Positions 25,601 through 30,870 of a DNA stretch of 64,000 bases are shown here, piece after piece. A program made the position numbers and the translations under genes. The stretch comes from Hermatobates lingyangjiaoensis (lineage: Eukaryota; Arthropoda; Insecta; Hemiptera; Hermatobatidae), in the NCBI GenBank assembly GCA_026182355.1, contig JAPFBL010000258.1, positions 239,501-303,500 on the forward strand, written 5' to 3'. Each line of letters opens with the position of its first letter. Within the stretch, counting starts at the first letter, position 1. The notes below the pieces were generated by a model. The model ran no database searches. It was not told the origin of the DNA and saw nothing but the letters and a program-made list of their open reading frames with translations.

Positions 25601-26920
25601 TTCACGCGGGAGGTGAAGAAATCTGAGCACATGGTCCTTCGGAGAGGACGTTAAGCCGTCGGTCCCTTAGCCTGTACGATGTCAGGAATTCTTTAAAAAT
25701 CCTACTCGAAACACACTAGAGTTAGGAAAAATTTGATTCTCAATGTAGAATGAATAGGTAATGCGGCTCGCCCATCAGTAAAATGGATGTTATATAATAA
25801 ATGAGCCACACTTTCCGCCCCTAGAACAGCACTTATAAGTGTGGGAAATGTAAAACAAAGAAACAAAGAGAATTGTATGAAAGCATATAAACTAATTAAT
25901 GGTAATTAATAACAGGGTAATGGCATGAATGAATGATACAGTGAGAATTAATTTTTTTGAATGGCCTGGGTGACAGAGTGAGCCAATGAGTGATGACTTT
26001 GATTAATGCTGAGTTATGTTAGGGAGTAAAAGAGAGAGAGAAGAGGATTGCGATGACCGGAACAAGAAGCACTGTGCTGACGACGAGGAGATCAACGCCC
26101 AAGTGCAGAGTGCCATCGACAGCATCCTCAACCTGCAGCGCGGCATCGACGACAAGCCCTCGTGACCACCAGCCTTCAGGTAACCTGCCGTCAACCACCA
26201 CGCTTTCTGTGTCTTTCGGAGTACGGGGAAGTATAAGCCAGTGTTGTTTATTTCAGATATGAGGTGTTTCGGAGTACGGTGAAACTGAAATCAAGGATTG
26301 TGTGAGTGTGTACCAATGAAGTCATAGAATGGAATATAGCCGTGTGTCCTTTTATTTTAGATCTGAGGTGTTTCGGAGTACGGCGAAAGTGAAACAATGA
26401 CTGTGTGTACCAGTGAAGTAATTGAGTGGAATATAACTGAGTGTTGTTCATTTCAAATCTTAAGTGTTTCGGAGTACAGTGAAAGTGGCTCAAGGGCTGT
26501 GTGTTTTTATGTGTACCAGTGATGTCATGAATGGAATATAACGGTATGTTAGTTATTTCAGATATGAGGTGTTTCGGAGTACGGTGAAAGTGAATTAAGT
26601 GTTTTGTCTATCTACCAGTGAAGTCATTGAGTGGAATTTAGCCGAATCCTTAGTTACTTCAAATATGAATTATTTCGGAGTGTGATACAATTTAATCAGG
26701 GATTGTATGAGTCTATCTGTGCATTTATTAAATGAACTACAGCGGAGTGTTATTATTTCAGATTTGAAGTGTTTCGGAATTTGGTGAAAGTTAATCAAAG
26801 AATGTCATTGAGTGTCTACCAGTACAGTCATTGAGTGGGATGCAATAGAATATTATTTTTTAAAATACTTAAGATTTACTGTTCTCAGGTGTTTCGGAGT
26901 ATGATGAAAGTGAACAAGAG

Positions 26921-26985
<65 letters not shown>

Positions 26986-27481
26986 CGTGTAGCTATACAA
27001 TAATTGAAAGTAATAGGAACTCATCTTATGTATGTCAGATTATTAATTCTGAGTTGTTTCGGAGTATAGTGAAAGTGAATGAAGGGTTGTGTGTGTCTAG
27101 CAATGCAATACTTGATTGTAATAGGACATTAACTTATGTATGTCAGATTATTAATTCTGAGTTGTTTCGGAGTATAGTGAAAGTGAATGAAGGGTTGTGT
27201 GTGTCTAGCAATGCAATACTTGATTGTAATAGGACATTAACTTAATGTATGTCAGATTATTAATTCTGAGTTGTTTCGGAGTAGGCTGAAAATGAATTAG
27301 GGGTTGTGTGTGTCTAGCAGTGCAGTACTTGACTGTAATAGAAGCGCTTATTATGTTGCTCAGATTGCGATTGTTTCGGAGTACTAAGTTGCTAATACTA
27401 AGGTGTTGCAGGTTGGAAGAGGACCGCGTGTGCAGCCCGGCCATCGGCGTGCTCAGCCATTCTCTCATTACTAGTCAATAA
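3555..27481 (+). CDS. BICRA: BICRA/BICRAL (GLTSCR1 family) homologue, 12 exons, 5' end outside window
   Basis: Spliced gene, about 925 codons visible. Exons: 3555-3718, 6594-6662, 9259-9351, 11118-11349, 11964-12904, 14620-14772, 14855-15079, 15749-16080, 16862-17105, 18860-18983, 26023-26161 (or to a stop at 26165) and 27412-27481. Every junction uses AG/GT and the phases agree throughout. The identification rests on exons 9-10, which encode the GLTSCR1 conserved domain (acidic LEEEMKADR start, KRDAVKRLLAYH, then LLDKKHHMFLKY...LLLKEAM and LLSRLF), and on exon 11, whose QSAIDSILNLQ is, from memory, the conserved C-terminal motif of vertebrate BICRA. Family knowledge: BICRA/BICRAL are nuclear subunits of the non-canonical BAF (GBAF) remodelling complex and bind BRD4/BRD9. 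The rest is low-complexity: Ala/Gly-rich, Gln/Asn repeats, His/Pro-rich. The conserved stretch that vertebrates have between the GLTSCR1 domain and the C-terminal motif was not recognised; it may be lost or lie in an unseen exon between 18984 and 26022. No promoter is in the window. Confidence 0.92.
3800..5095. repeat. 40-bp minisatellite
   Basis: About 32 copies of a 40-bp unit containing aacagaccaacaattgacct. Variants differ at aatccggcctgatgactact versus aatctaccatgatgacttct and decay towards the right end. The array begins about 80 bp after the donor of BICRA exon 1. Confidence 0.93.
5236..5440. mobile_element. Palindromic insertion between TA microsatellites
   Basis: TA runs at 5238-5261 and around 5414-5440 bracket an inverted repeat with arms near 5293-5332 and 5358-5408 (gttaaaatggtgaccaatag and its complement) and a GC-richer loop. 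The layout matches the PLE-derived palindromes elsewhere, but no coding remnant is visible. Confidence 0.5.
5465..5910. mobile_element. PLE-derived inverted repeat
   Basis: Arms 5480-5560 and 5657-5745 are near-perfect complements around a roughly 100-bp loop. The right arm translates as LPEGLKTKFRKLEKLNRK, then KIGILFN, the same motif as at 85-160 and 35348-35435. 5785-5900 carries a disrupted hammerhead-like tract on the minus strand (TTTCGAG...CCTCAG with a secondary stem ggacgac/gtcgtcc). An open frame at 5487-5780 reads through both arms and is an artefact. Confidence 0.55.
6245..6553 (-). mobile_element. tRNA-derived SINE
   Basis: Minus-strand copy of the window's main SINE. The head has an A-box-like tagcccagtgg and a B box (ggttcaatacc-like), the body has ctcgatttattcacgcggga and gaggacgttaagccgtcgg, and the tail has gcaacctaacctaacc. 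Full length is about 310-340 bp. Confidence 0.85.
6594..6662 (+). CDS. BICRA: BICRA exon 2 in window
   Basis: 69-bp exon, phase 0/0. Acceptor tttacag ends at 6593 and the donor is CAG|GTAAAA. It encodes 23 residues, beginning VAGAGLRLSVGEDG and ending VVHQADQ. A SINE on the minus strand ends about 40 bp upstream. Confidence 0.75.
7376..7402 (+). ncRNA. Hammerhead-ribozyme-like motif
   Basis: CTGACGA, one extra T, stem GACCA/TGGTC with a 5-base loop, then GAAA. The core is intact, but the palindrome and stem I after GAAA are unclear, so it is probably an inactive relic of a PLE end. Confidence 0.45.
7622..8185 (-). pseudogene. PLE GIY-YIG endonuclease fragment, left copy
   Basis: 187 codons. 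Residues about 1-60 are the linker after the reverse transcriptase. Residues 60-100 hold the CxxC pair and YIGQT of the PLE GIY-YIG domain, followed by the His/Arg-containing helix and the Glu-containing ESALIKNFYE segment. 5'-truncated: no RT motifs precede it. Confidence 0.85.
8200..8553 (+). pseudogene. PLE GIY-YIG endonuclease fragment, right copy
   Basis: 117 codons beginning within the GIY-YIG motif (MSYIGQTSK) and otherwise the same as the left copy apart from a few substitutions. The methionine is internal to the family protein, so it is a fragment, not a start. Confidence 0.85.
8690..8832 (-). mobile_element. TA microsatellite and degenerate PLE terminal repeat
   Basis: TA runs at 8691-8740 are followed by a PLE-type end with a hammerhead-like tract on the minus strand (8784-8832): CCGATGA core (mutated at the second position), stem GAC/GTC, GAAA and the palindrome ATAT. 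Confidence 0.45.
9259..9351 (+). CDS. BICRA: BICRA exon 3 in window
   Basis: 93-bp exon, phase 0/0, with acceptor gtttacag and donor CAG|GTATGC. It encodes 31 residues, SMGGGVSASVAAAAQTQL through GGHIVQ, an Ala/Gln-rich segment. GC content rises sharply compared with the AT-rich flanks. Confidence 0.8.
9661..10112. repeat. 30-bp minisatellite, left part
   Basis: About 14 copies of ggttcgggcttcagaaccct plus ggttgcaact. The period is a multiple of three and lacks stops, so open frames occur in all plus frames (for example 9607-9975). These are not genes. It lies in the intron between BICRA exons 3 and 4. Confidence 0.9.
10113..10588 (+). mobile_element. Retroposon insertion (SINE-like family X) with 14-bp target duplication
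   Basis: Splits the 30-bp minisatellite. The 14 bases ggtatgggcttcag occur at 10099-10112 and again at 10589-10602, and this tatggg variant is seen nowhere else in the array. The insert contains cgcctccgcgtggtccacct and ends atcaaaaca, both shared with 39331-39775 and 61893-62175. No coding capacity. Confidence 0.7.
10589..10996. repeat. 30-bp minisatellite, right part
   Basis: Continuation of the array at 9661, about 13 more diverged copies, ending about 120 bp before BICRA exon 4. Confidence 0.88.
11118..11349 (+). CDS. BICRA: BICRA exon 4 in window
   Basis: 232-bp exon, acceptor gttgcag, donor GCAG|GTGCCA, phase 0 to phase 1. It encodes a Gly/Ala-rich stretch (GGGDTAAAAAGGG), then a segment with the first two copies of a degenerate repeat also seen in exon 5 (LLETEHHTNRLFV and IIDQNRLQIL). 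The frame stays open for about 37 more bases past the donor, but the next exon matches only phase 1. Confidence 0.85.
11350..11963 (+). other. BICRA intron, no recognisable element
   Basis: AT-rich intron with several short related segments (for example attacattatggttttattc and attagcgttcttattctaat). Nothing else is identified. Confidence 0.5.
11964..12904 (+). CDS. BICRA: BICRA exon 5 in window: large exon with an EQxNR repeat
   Basis: 941-bp exon, acceptor gtgtgcag, donor CAG|GTAACT, phase 1 to phase 0. After two codon-completing bases it encodes 313 residues. The first 140 or so residues hold seven copies of a degenerate unit such as LEQQNRIIVSG, LEQNRVIVQN, LDQQNKFVLSG and DQDNRVIVSN, spaced roughly 15-45 residues apart. 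The remainder is Ser/Thr/Pro-rich with a basic patch (RVIKMKKPMKKAALVKP), a possible nuclear localisation signal. GC content is about 60% against 30% in the flanks. Long open frames on the opposite strand here (12100-12612, 12634-12897) are shadows. Confidence 0.93.
12905..13735 (+). other. BICRA intron, first part; a gcttgccgatgaca segment occurs twice
   Basis: The phrases cttgccgatgacaatagta and gctcgccgatgacagtact about 145 bp apart suggest an old duplication. Otherwise plain AT-rich intron. Confidence 0.4.
13745..13955. mobile_element. PLE palindrome (CTGACGA family)
   Basis: Arms about 13760-13834 and 13849-13922 share gatcaaaccacaataagaaa and cttgttacggttgaaagatc. Both arms contain the hammerhead-like tract, but each core is mutated (CTGACAA on the minus strand; the core is replaced on the plus strand). 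Related copies are at 22636, 47290, 50715, 53170 and 57115. Confidence 0.65.
14210..14480 (+). pseudogene. Decayed Penelope-like reverse transcriptase
   Basis: Bases 14290-14360 translate as VDGVAMGSPCAPILADIV. After a frameshift, 14388-14425 gives IPFLYKYVDDLF, with the catalytic YVDD. The G.AMGSP...LADI / YVDD order is the PLE reverse-transcriptase palm. It continues as SKETVLKCFNS. Stops and the frameshift show it is dead. It lies in the intron before BICRA exon 6. Confidence 0.8.
14620..14772 (+). CDS. BICRA: BICRA exon 6 in window: probable coiled coil
   Basis: 153-bp exon, phase 0/0, acceptor gtgttttag, donor TTG|GTTAGA. It encodes QLKQVQAQIASLSSLKSR, then a Gln/Leu-rich helix (QRLIGEQQKILLGAKML). 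Regular leucines suggest a short coiled coil. The preceding intron contains a decayed Penelope reverse transcriptase. Confidence 0.85.
14855..15079 (+). CDS. BICRA: BICRA exon 7 in window
   Basis: 225-bp exon, phase 0/0, acceptor ttggtcag, donor CAG|GTGTGT. It encodes 75 residues, Ser/Thr/Gly-rich with a run of six glycines, ending in ATSPIHIQ. The intron before it is only 82 bp, the shortest of the gene in this window. Confidence 0.85.
15080..15748 (+). other. BICRA intron, nothing recognised
   Basis: 669-bp AT-rich intron. Open frames on either strand overlapping its ends are shadows of exons 7 and 8. Confidence 0.5.
15749..16080 (+). CDS. BICRA: BICRA exon 8 in window: His/Pro-rich
   Basis: 332-bp exon, acceptor gtgttttag, donor GCT|GTAAGT (strong), phase 0 to phase 2. 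It encodes about 110 residues with a six-histidine run, PQQQ and several proline runs (PPPPPP). It ends in VFSRAKKAAL, which leads into the GLTSCR1 domain in the next exon. Both other plus frames and one minus frame are also open because of the CCN/CAN bias; only this frame agrees with the neighbouring splice phases. Confidence 0.9.
16081..16861 (+). other. BICRA intron with a short duplicated segment
   Basis: The phrase cgggagaaagtaacttcctt occurs twice (about 16440 and 16470), and tttatgaaaaaaccattattatgtta recurs near 16700. No coding content. Confidence 0.45.
16862..17105 (+). CDS. BICRA: BICRA exon 9 in window: GLTSCR1 conserved domain, first part
   Basis: 244-bp exon, acceptor acttgcag, phase 2 to phase 0, donor ATG|GTACCT. 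It encodes the first three-quarters of the GLTSCR1 domain: LEEEMKADREGCLRPD, FGSKRDAVKRLLAYH, ADELFHQTATHLLDKKHH, MFLKYSCLLLKEAM. Vertebrate BICRA has the same arrangement (FPSFEDALHRLLPYH, LLLEES). The last 31 bases of this exon, plus the donor and some intron, are repeated three more times immediately downstream (see 17075-17570). Confidence 0.95.
17075..17570 (+). repeat. 141-bp tandem duplication of an exon tail, splice donor and SINE fragment
   Basis: Four copies start at 17075, 17216, 17357 and 17498, exactly 141 bp apart; the last is partial. Each holds the final 31 bases of BICRA exon 9 (gtactcgtgtctccttctca onward), the donor ATG|GTACCT, about 65 bases of intron and, in the first three, a SINE fragment (ctcgatttattcatgtgaga to tgctatgtcag). 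The exon and the SINE share the nine bases gtactcgtg at the junction. Copy 4 runs into the original intron. Confidence 0.95.
17690..17990 (+). mobile_element. tRNA-derived SINE
   Basis: Plus-strand copy: head ggtagcctagtggcttgcgt with A-box similarity, ggtccgcggttcaatac at the B box, body ctcgatttattcacatggga, and a tail with ggcaatgttcggcctgtatg and cactgcaacctaacctta. It is the probable source of the SINE fragment in the neighbouring 141-bp duplication. Confidence 0.87.
18042..18435. repeat. 46-bp minisatellite
   Basis: About eight near-identical copies of a unit with gatttcatgttaagcagcat and tagataaatcgttaaatcca. Confidence 0.93.
18596..18845 (+). mobile_element. tRNA-derived SINE next to BICRA exon 10
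   Basis: ggtagcccagtgggaacgtg head, ggtccggggatcaatacc B-box region, ctcgatttattcatgcggga body and ggactcccaattgagaatg end. It is 3'-truncated and stops about 15 bp before the exon 10 acceptor, so it probably supplies or borders the polypyrimidine tract. Confidence 0.87.
18860..18983 (+). CDS. BICRA: BICRA exon 10 in window: GLTSCR1 domain, end
   Basis: 124-bp exon, acceptor gtttgcag, donor CAG|GTAGCT, phase 0 to phase 1. It encodes RLQPTSELALLSRLFVGDE, then EQLRREQALAQP and SPPHS, matching the end of the vertebrate GLTSCR1 domain (SAEMVMIDRMF). A SINE reaches almost to its acceptor. The frame continues open past the donor for about 80 bases, which I read as intron. Confidence 0.93.
18984..19640 (+). 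other. Start of BICRA intron 10; nothing recognised
   Basis: A moderately GC-rich 100 bp at 19060-19170 has no sustained in-frame reading. The rest is AT-rich. Confidence 0.4.
19645..19970. repeat. 31/32-bp minisatellite
   Basis: About ten copies of a unit like aagtggcgtgtccaaaaccg plus gttttgtaag, interrupted at 19803-19832 by a T-run followed by an A-run. Minus-strand open frames rich in FGHATFLTKPVLDTP come from the repeat. Confidence 0.88.
20603..21580. mobile_element. mariner-like element with long inverted ends
   Basis: Flanked by TA (20601-20602, 21581-21582). Ends ccaggtatgaccaaaaagta (left) and cgaggtctcatcaaaaagta (right, minus strand) are the mariner terminal type. Inverted similarity extends inwards, with acagttttgactatatagaa at 20718 mirrored near 21465, so the inverted ends are about 150 bp. 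21275-21410 translates in pieces as KAVEMLRVAYGAS and KINVYNWCKLF, resembling the mariner N-terminal helix-turn-helix. The catalytic part is absent. Confidence 0.75.
22072..22320. repeat. Short tandem duplication (about 115 bp, 2+ copies)
   Basis: Repeats of caagaaagtgtttcttcttt, atcaccattgcgatgatgtt and aatggcttccattttagtgt. The copies differ by small deletions. Function unknown. Confidence 0.8.
22425..22570 (+). mobile_element. PLE terminal repeat (family C)
   Basis: Contains aaataaaaccgaaacgttgg, a stem ggtttta/taaaacc upstream of GAAA, the palindrome ACGT, and ccgagtcctgataaact. The same sequence is at 30755-30860 and 50215-50355. It ends at a TA microsatellite (22571-22626). Confidence 0.6.
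22571..22640. repeat. TA microsatellite between two PLE ends
   Basis: About 60 bp of AT dinucleotides separating a family-C PLE end on the left from a CTGACGA-family end on the right. Confidence 0.9.
22672..22714 (-). ncRNA. Hammerhead-like motif, CTGACGA family
   Basis: On the minus strand: stem I GACT, core CTGACGA, extra A, stem II GACC/GGTT (one G-U pair), GAAA, palindrome AGATCT, then T and AGTC, which pairs with GACT. All core positions are present. Confidence 0.6.
23438..23600. repeat. Direct repeat of about 70 bp (two and a half copies)
   Basis: tttgctgtttaggacacggg-like segments at about 23438, 23510 and 23585, each with atcgatacatttgctg nearby. An open frame at 23510-23815 starts in it and has no recognisable family. 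Confidence 0.7.
23872..24125 (+). mobile_element. tRNA-derived SINE
   Basis: Head ccaggttaactcagtggtta and a perfect-looking B box ggttcgatacc, body ctcgctttattcacgcggga, aaggacgttatgccgtcggt. The open frame 23849-24049 runs through it and is not a gene. Confidence 0.87.
24135..24400. other. GC-richer stretch, unrecognised
   Basis: The segment with ggtcaggcccagcccctggc and ccatatgattgggtgtttta is distinctly richer in GC than its flanks and has no open frame in phase with BICRA. It may be part of a retroelement untranslated region, but no second copy is in the window. A 16-base G run follows at 24536-24551. Confidence 0.3.
24906..25466. mobile_element. TA-flanked MITE (Tc1/mariner type)
   Basis: Inverted ends ccgtctttttccgaaaataa (left) and ccgtcttttaccgaaaataa (right, minus strand), flanked by TA at 24904-24905 and 25467-25468. 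561 bp, no coding capacity. Confidence 0.82.
25527..25790 (+). mobile_element. tRNA-derived SINE
   Basis: Head gggtcagctgagtggttaac, B box ggttcgatacc, body gatttattcacgcgggaggt, gagaggacgttaagccgtcg; truncated tail. Confidence 0.87.
26023..26165 (+). CDS. BICRA: BICRA exon 11 in window: conserved C-terminal motif
   Basis: The acceptor tatgttag before 26023 supplies the two bases needed after the phase-1 end of exon 10, giving HSG-SKREREEDCDDRNKK. It then reads DDEEINAQVQSAIDSILNLQ and ends GIDDKPS followed by TGA at 26163-26165. Two outcomes are possible. The TGA may be the true stop, with a good donor CTTCAG|GTAACC just after it at 26178. Alternatively a donor TC|GTGACC at 26161 may skip the TGA and join in frame to the exon at 27412. 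QSAIDSILNLQ matches my memory of vertebrate BICRA. Confidence 0.88.
26205..27390 (+). repeat. Roughly 100-bp decayed tandem array in the last BICRA intron
   Basis: About 12 units recognised by gtttcggagtacggtgaaag, at 26215, 26268, 26370, 26466, 26572, 26672, 26771, 26891, 27056, 27164, 27269 and 27373. Spacing is mostly 96-108 bp, stretched by a GT microsatellite (26925-26985). Many units carry an acceptor-like ttatttcag just before the motif. Two late units are nearly identical. It lies exactly between exon 11 and the terminal exon. Confidence 0.9.
26925..26985. repeat. GT microsatellite
   Basis: About 30 GT dinucleotides inside one unit of the 100-bp array; the long CVCVCV open frame (26835-27245) is an artefact of it. 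Confidence 0.95.
27412..27481 (+). CDS. BICRA: BICRA terminal exon (alternative C terminus)
   Basis: Acceptor gtgttgcag ends at 27411, with a branch-point-like ctaatac 15-20 bases upstream. Read in the phase left by the internal donor at 26161, it gives LEEDRVCSPAIGVLSHSL, then ITSQ and TAA at 27479-27481. The GC-rich, codon-like composition suggests coding, but if the TGA at 26163 is used this exon is 3' UTR. No conserved motif is seen. Confidence 0.6.
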
Positions 27482-27765
27482 CAGCTGTATCACTCCGCGG
27501 CACGCCTGCTCTGCTCCAAGCGCTGTCCCTCACTCAATACAAAATACTCAATACCAGTGAGACTTCTCTTAGTTGTAAGTTTACTGTAGGCAAACAAAAC
27601 TATTTTTCTTGTTACTCCGTTCCATCTGTAGCGCTGTGAATATTCTGTTTCATCAGTATTTTTTAAAAAAAAAAGAAGAAGAAAACATTATTTTACCATT
27701 ATTGTTTTAAATCTTTTAATTTTGATTAGCTGCAAATTTGTGATTATTTTCTTTTTAATTATACG
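27482..27765 (+). other. Probable start of the BICRA 3' UTR
   Basis: Follows the TAA at 27479. The first 60 bases remain GC-rich (cactccgcggcacgcctgct), then composition falls. No motif beyond position supports the assignment. Confidence 0.4.
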
Positions 27766-28470
27766 ATATATATATATATATATAATTCAAAATACCATAA
27801 TTATGGTCCACCTAGATATAAATAATACTAAAACTAACACAGGAGACTGAAGTAACAAAACACTTATTCCGAGTGAATTTTGAACAAGTTCGTCATCAGG
27901 AGGAGATCAGAAAAGAAGATGGTCAAGGGTCAGTATTCTTGCTTTGGTTTTCATTTGCTTACATGAGAACACTTTTCATTTTCTGATGGCGAACTATTGT
28001 TCTATGTTGTAGTTGTTTTCTTCCGTGTCCCGTGGTATTTTTAGTTTATATATATATAAAGTATCAGTGAAAACTAAATGAAGTTCCCTATATATTTCGA
28101 CATCTGCTTCAGCTAGCTCCTCTTTTTATGACGACATATGTCAAAATATAGTATTAGTTTTCCTATAATACTTAATTTATTGTACTTTTTCAACTGTTGA
28201 TTTTAATTCTTGTGTATTTATTTATATAAGGAACTGTCAAACATGGTTTAAAAGAACAAAATAAATTCTCAGAGAAGAAACTCAAAGCGAAAATCTTAGT
28301 TTAATTATTCGTCATCAGGAGAAGCAACAGTTCTGCTTGAAAGGTGGCAATACTGGTGTCAAGTTGGTGCAGATAACTCAACACTGGGCGCCTTTCAAGT
28401 GGCAACAACACTGCTTCTCCTGTTTTTTTTTCTCTGTGATTTTATATATATATATATATATACATCTTGT
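27765..28470. mobile_element. Cluster of PLE terminal remnants with TA runs
   Basis: TA microsatellites at 27768-27784, 28050-28060 and 28442-28462. Hammerhead-like tracts on the minus strand: 27885-27900 (CTGATGA, stem GAAC/GTTC, but AAAA in place of GAAA), 28093-28125 (CTGAAGC, GAAA) and 28300-28320 (CTGATGACGAA with no stem II). All are degenerate. Confidence 0.45.
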
Positions 28471-28499
28471 TAATAAAGTGGCAACACTGCGACAACACC

Positions 28500-30175
28500 A
28501 CAAATATCAAAGAACCCTTTAGGTTAATTGAAAACTCTTCCCCCCCCCTTTATAGTTCTACACTTCACTTGGAAAAACAAAGAAAAAAAATTTTCGATTT
28601 AGTTTCGGTGCTGACTTAATGCCATCCCCCCCCCCGCTACTATTTTATAAGAATTTAGAGAAAATATATAAAAAAATGTTTGCAGTAAAATCAAAATAAA
28701 GGAACTCCTCGTAAGTTAGAAAAACATTTAAGTTAAATATTTATGTTGGAATAATTTTAATTTTTTTTTTTTGTACTTACTTTCCTCTAGTTTGTTTTAG
28801 AGTAATATGGACTGTAGTATTTTTATTTAATTTATTGCCATTAGGCATATAGTTTTTACGCGATTGTTTTATATAAATTTTTCTCTGGCATTAATTTTTA
28901 AGAATCCTTGGAATATTTTTTTTTAGGTCGATGTTGCGCCCCTCCCTCCCTCTCCGCCTCGCTGTAAAGGCGCCTGTCACATAGACATTGTGTCTCATAA
29001 TACTTGTCCTTAACTCTCGACTCTTCGTCTTAATTTGCTTTTCCTTGTTTTCTTTTTATCTTTTTCGAGCTTACTGTATTTCCCTTAGGTGTGATTGTGT
29101 TTCCTTTTTTCAACTCCTCCATATTATAATAAAGTAGAAAGAAAAGGAGGCAGGTTTGTTTAGGCGCGGTTTTCTTTTTCTTTGTTTTAATTTCGTTACC
29201 ATTTTACATCACTCTTACTTTTATTTTGTTCTCTCTTTTTATCTTAAGTATGTTATAGGCCCCGGCACATCACTTCTCGTTAATACCCCTGTCCCTCGCC
29301 GAACCCGTCAATTTTCAATTTCCTAAAAACCAATTCTATCATCCTACCAGTATTACCTATTTGATAATCATACATAAGAGTATTTAGTATTTGACTATTT
29401 TAAACTTGCAGGTTGTAAAATATATACCAACTATATTTACATACAATCAAATTAAACTTCGTTGATTTATCTATATTTGAAAACATTGTTTTAAACGAGG
29501 GGTTTTCATATAAACTGACGGTTGTATACGATGCTATTATATTCCTCGAAATAGGCGAAAAAAGAAATAATATTGTTTGAAGGGGGTGTTTTTACAACTT
29601 TATTTTTTTTTTTTTAATTTTACGACCTTTGAGGTCTACTTATTGTTGGAAAGACTCCTCCTTCTTTGAGAACGATTTCCTCCAAGTATTATGACTATGA
29701 ATGACTTCAAAAGACATATTCTGTTTTGTGTGCTAACCAAAAAAAAAAAAAAAAAAAAAAAAGGCAAAGTTTGTAGCTCAATTGTGATTCGGCACCCACT
29801 TGTATTATTACCTAGAAGACTACAACTGCATGTGGTGTGTCACCTATCCTATGCTCAGTATTCCTCACCTTGTCTTAACTACTGTACAACCGGTGCTGTA
29901 CACAGTATAAGGGCAACTGTGCCCATTAGTCCTTCCTTTCAACTATAATTATCTATTAACCTAATTTCTATGGCTTTATTAATATCAGTCCGGTGGTTTG
30001 TTGAAATCAGATTGTTCTGTTGACAAGATAGTATGTTAGTTATTTCACGTTTCCGTTATAATTTTTCATTCCTTTTAAAACTCCATATATTTTTTTTCCT
30101 TCATTTTTTTTGGTTCTTTCAAAACCCGTGACATAGGAAGTCTTTAAAATCTTTTTTCGATGATATTATGTTGAT
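28500..30175 (+). other. Intergenic or 3' UTR region; homopolymer runs only
   Basis: C-rich runs (28539, 28627), a C/T-rich tract (28935-28965) and A/T runs (29740-29762). No coding region or repeat family recognised. Confidence 0.4.
29128..29133 (+). terminator. Candidate poly(A) signal for BICRA
   Basis: AATAAA about 1.65 kb past the last coding exon, after a C/T-rich, more GC-rich tract (28925-29000) unlike the nearby AT-rich DNA. An earlier AATAAA at 28695-28700 is an alternative. Neither can be chosen without transcript data. Confidence 0.25.
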
Positions 30176-30177
30176 TT

Positions 30178-30375
30178 CTTATATATATATATATTATATA
30201 TATATATATATATACAATTAAAAGAAACGGTCCAGCGGACTTTTATAAATAAAATAAATTCAAAACGAAGGAAACACACAGACATACATATCTCACATCG
30301 ATATGTCGACCATCGTCGTCATCAGGAGGTGTGAGTTATGTCTGTGTGTTTCCTTCGTTTTGAATTTATTTTATA
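30178..30375. mobile_element. PLE palindrome with hammerhead-like centre
   Basis: Arms aataaattcaaaacgaagga (30251) and its complement (about 30345-30365), bounded by TA runs at 30181-30213 and 30372-30385. The centre carries the motif at 30292-30335. Confidence 0.65.
30292..30335 (-). ncRNA. Hammerhead-like motif with GACA in place of GAAA
   Basis: On the minus strand: stem I CTCACA (pairs with TGTGAG), core CTGATGA, extra C, stem II GAC/GTC, GACA, ATATC. The core A-to-C change probably abolishes cleavage. Confidence 0.45.
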
Positions 30376-30384
30376 TATATATAT

Positions 30385-30472
30385 ACGTTTCACGATGAAT
30401 CACAAACACAGAACTAAGGAGCAAACACACTTACTGTCTCTAAAAATAACGCTGGACCGTTTCTTTTGATTG

Positions 30473-30525
<53 letters not shown>

Positions 30526-30870
30526 AAAAGTATCGACCGTGGGGAATAGAAACAAAAGTAAAGTTTATCGCGATTCTATCAGTTCTTCAGGTTCAAATTA
30601 AATTCTCATTGCCACGTTTCGGTTTTTATTAAAACCTTTTTATAAATTTTGAAACAGAAAAACTAAGTATTACAAATAATTACTTTACAAATACTTAATG
30701 TATTTGTAATTATTAAATTACATGTAATATTTAGTTTTTGTGTTTCAAAATTTATACTTCTGCCTATGAAAAAGGTTTTAAATAAAAACCGAAACGTTGG
30801 CAATGAGAGTTAAATTTGAACCTAAAGACCTGACCGAGCCCCGATAAACTTTAGTTTTATATATATATTC
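30385..30870. mobile_element. PLE terminal remnants, including a family-C palindrome
   Basis: 30385-30440 matches 53590-53650 (cgatgaatcacaaacacaga). After a TA run (30474-30522), arms at about 30530-30640 and 30760-30865 are inverted copies of family C (accgaaacgttggcaatgag at 30788). The plus-strand arm has a hammerhead-like fold at 30761-30802 (TGCC/GGCA stem I, ggtttt/aaaacc stem II, GAAA, ACGT) but a divergent first core. Confidence 0.6.

Noticed and set aside
26835..27245. 136-codon frame with CVCVCV
   Set aside because: It reads a GT microsatellite and the 100-bp tandem repeat.
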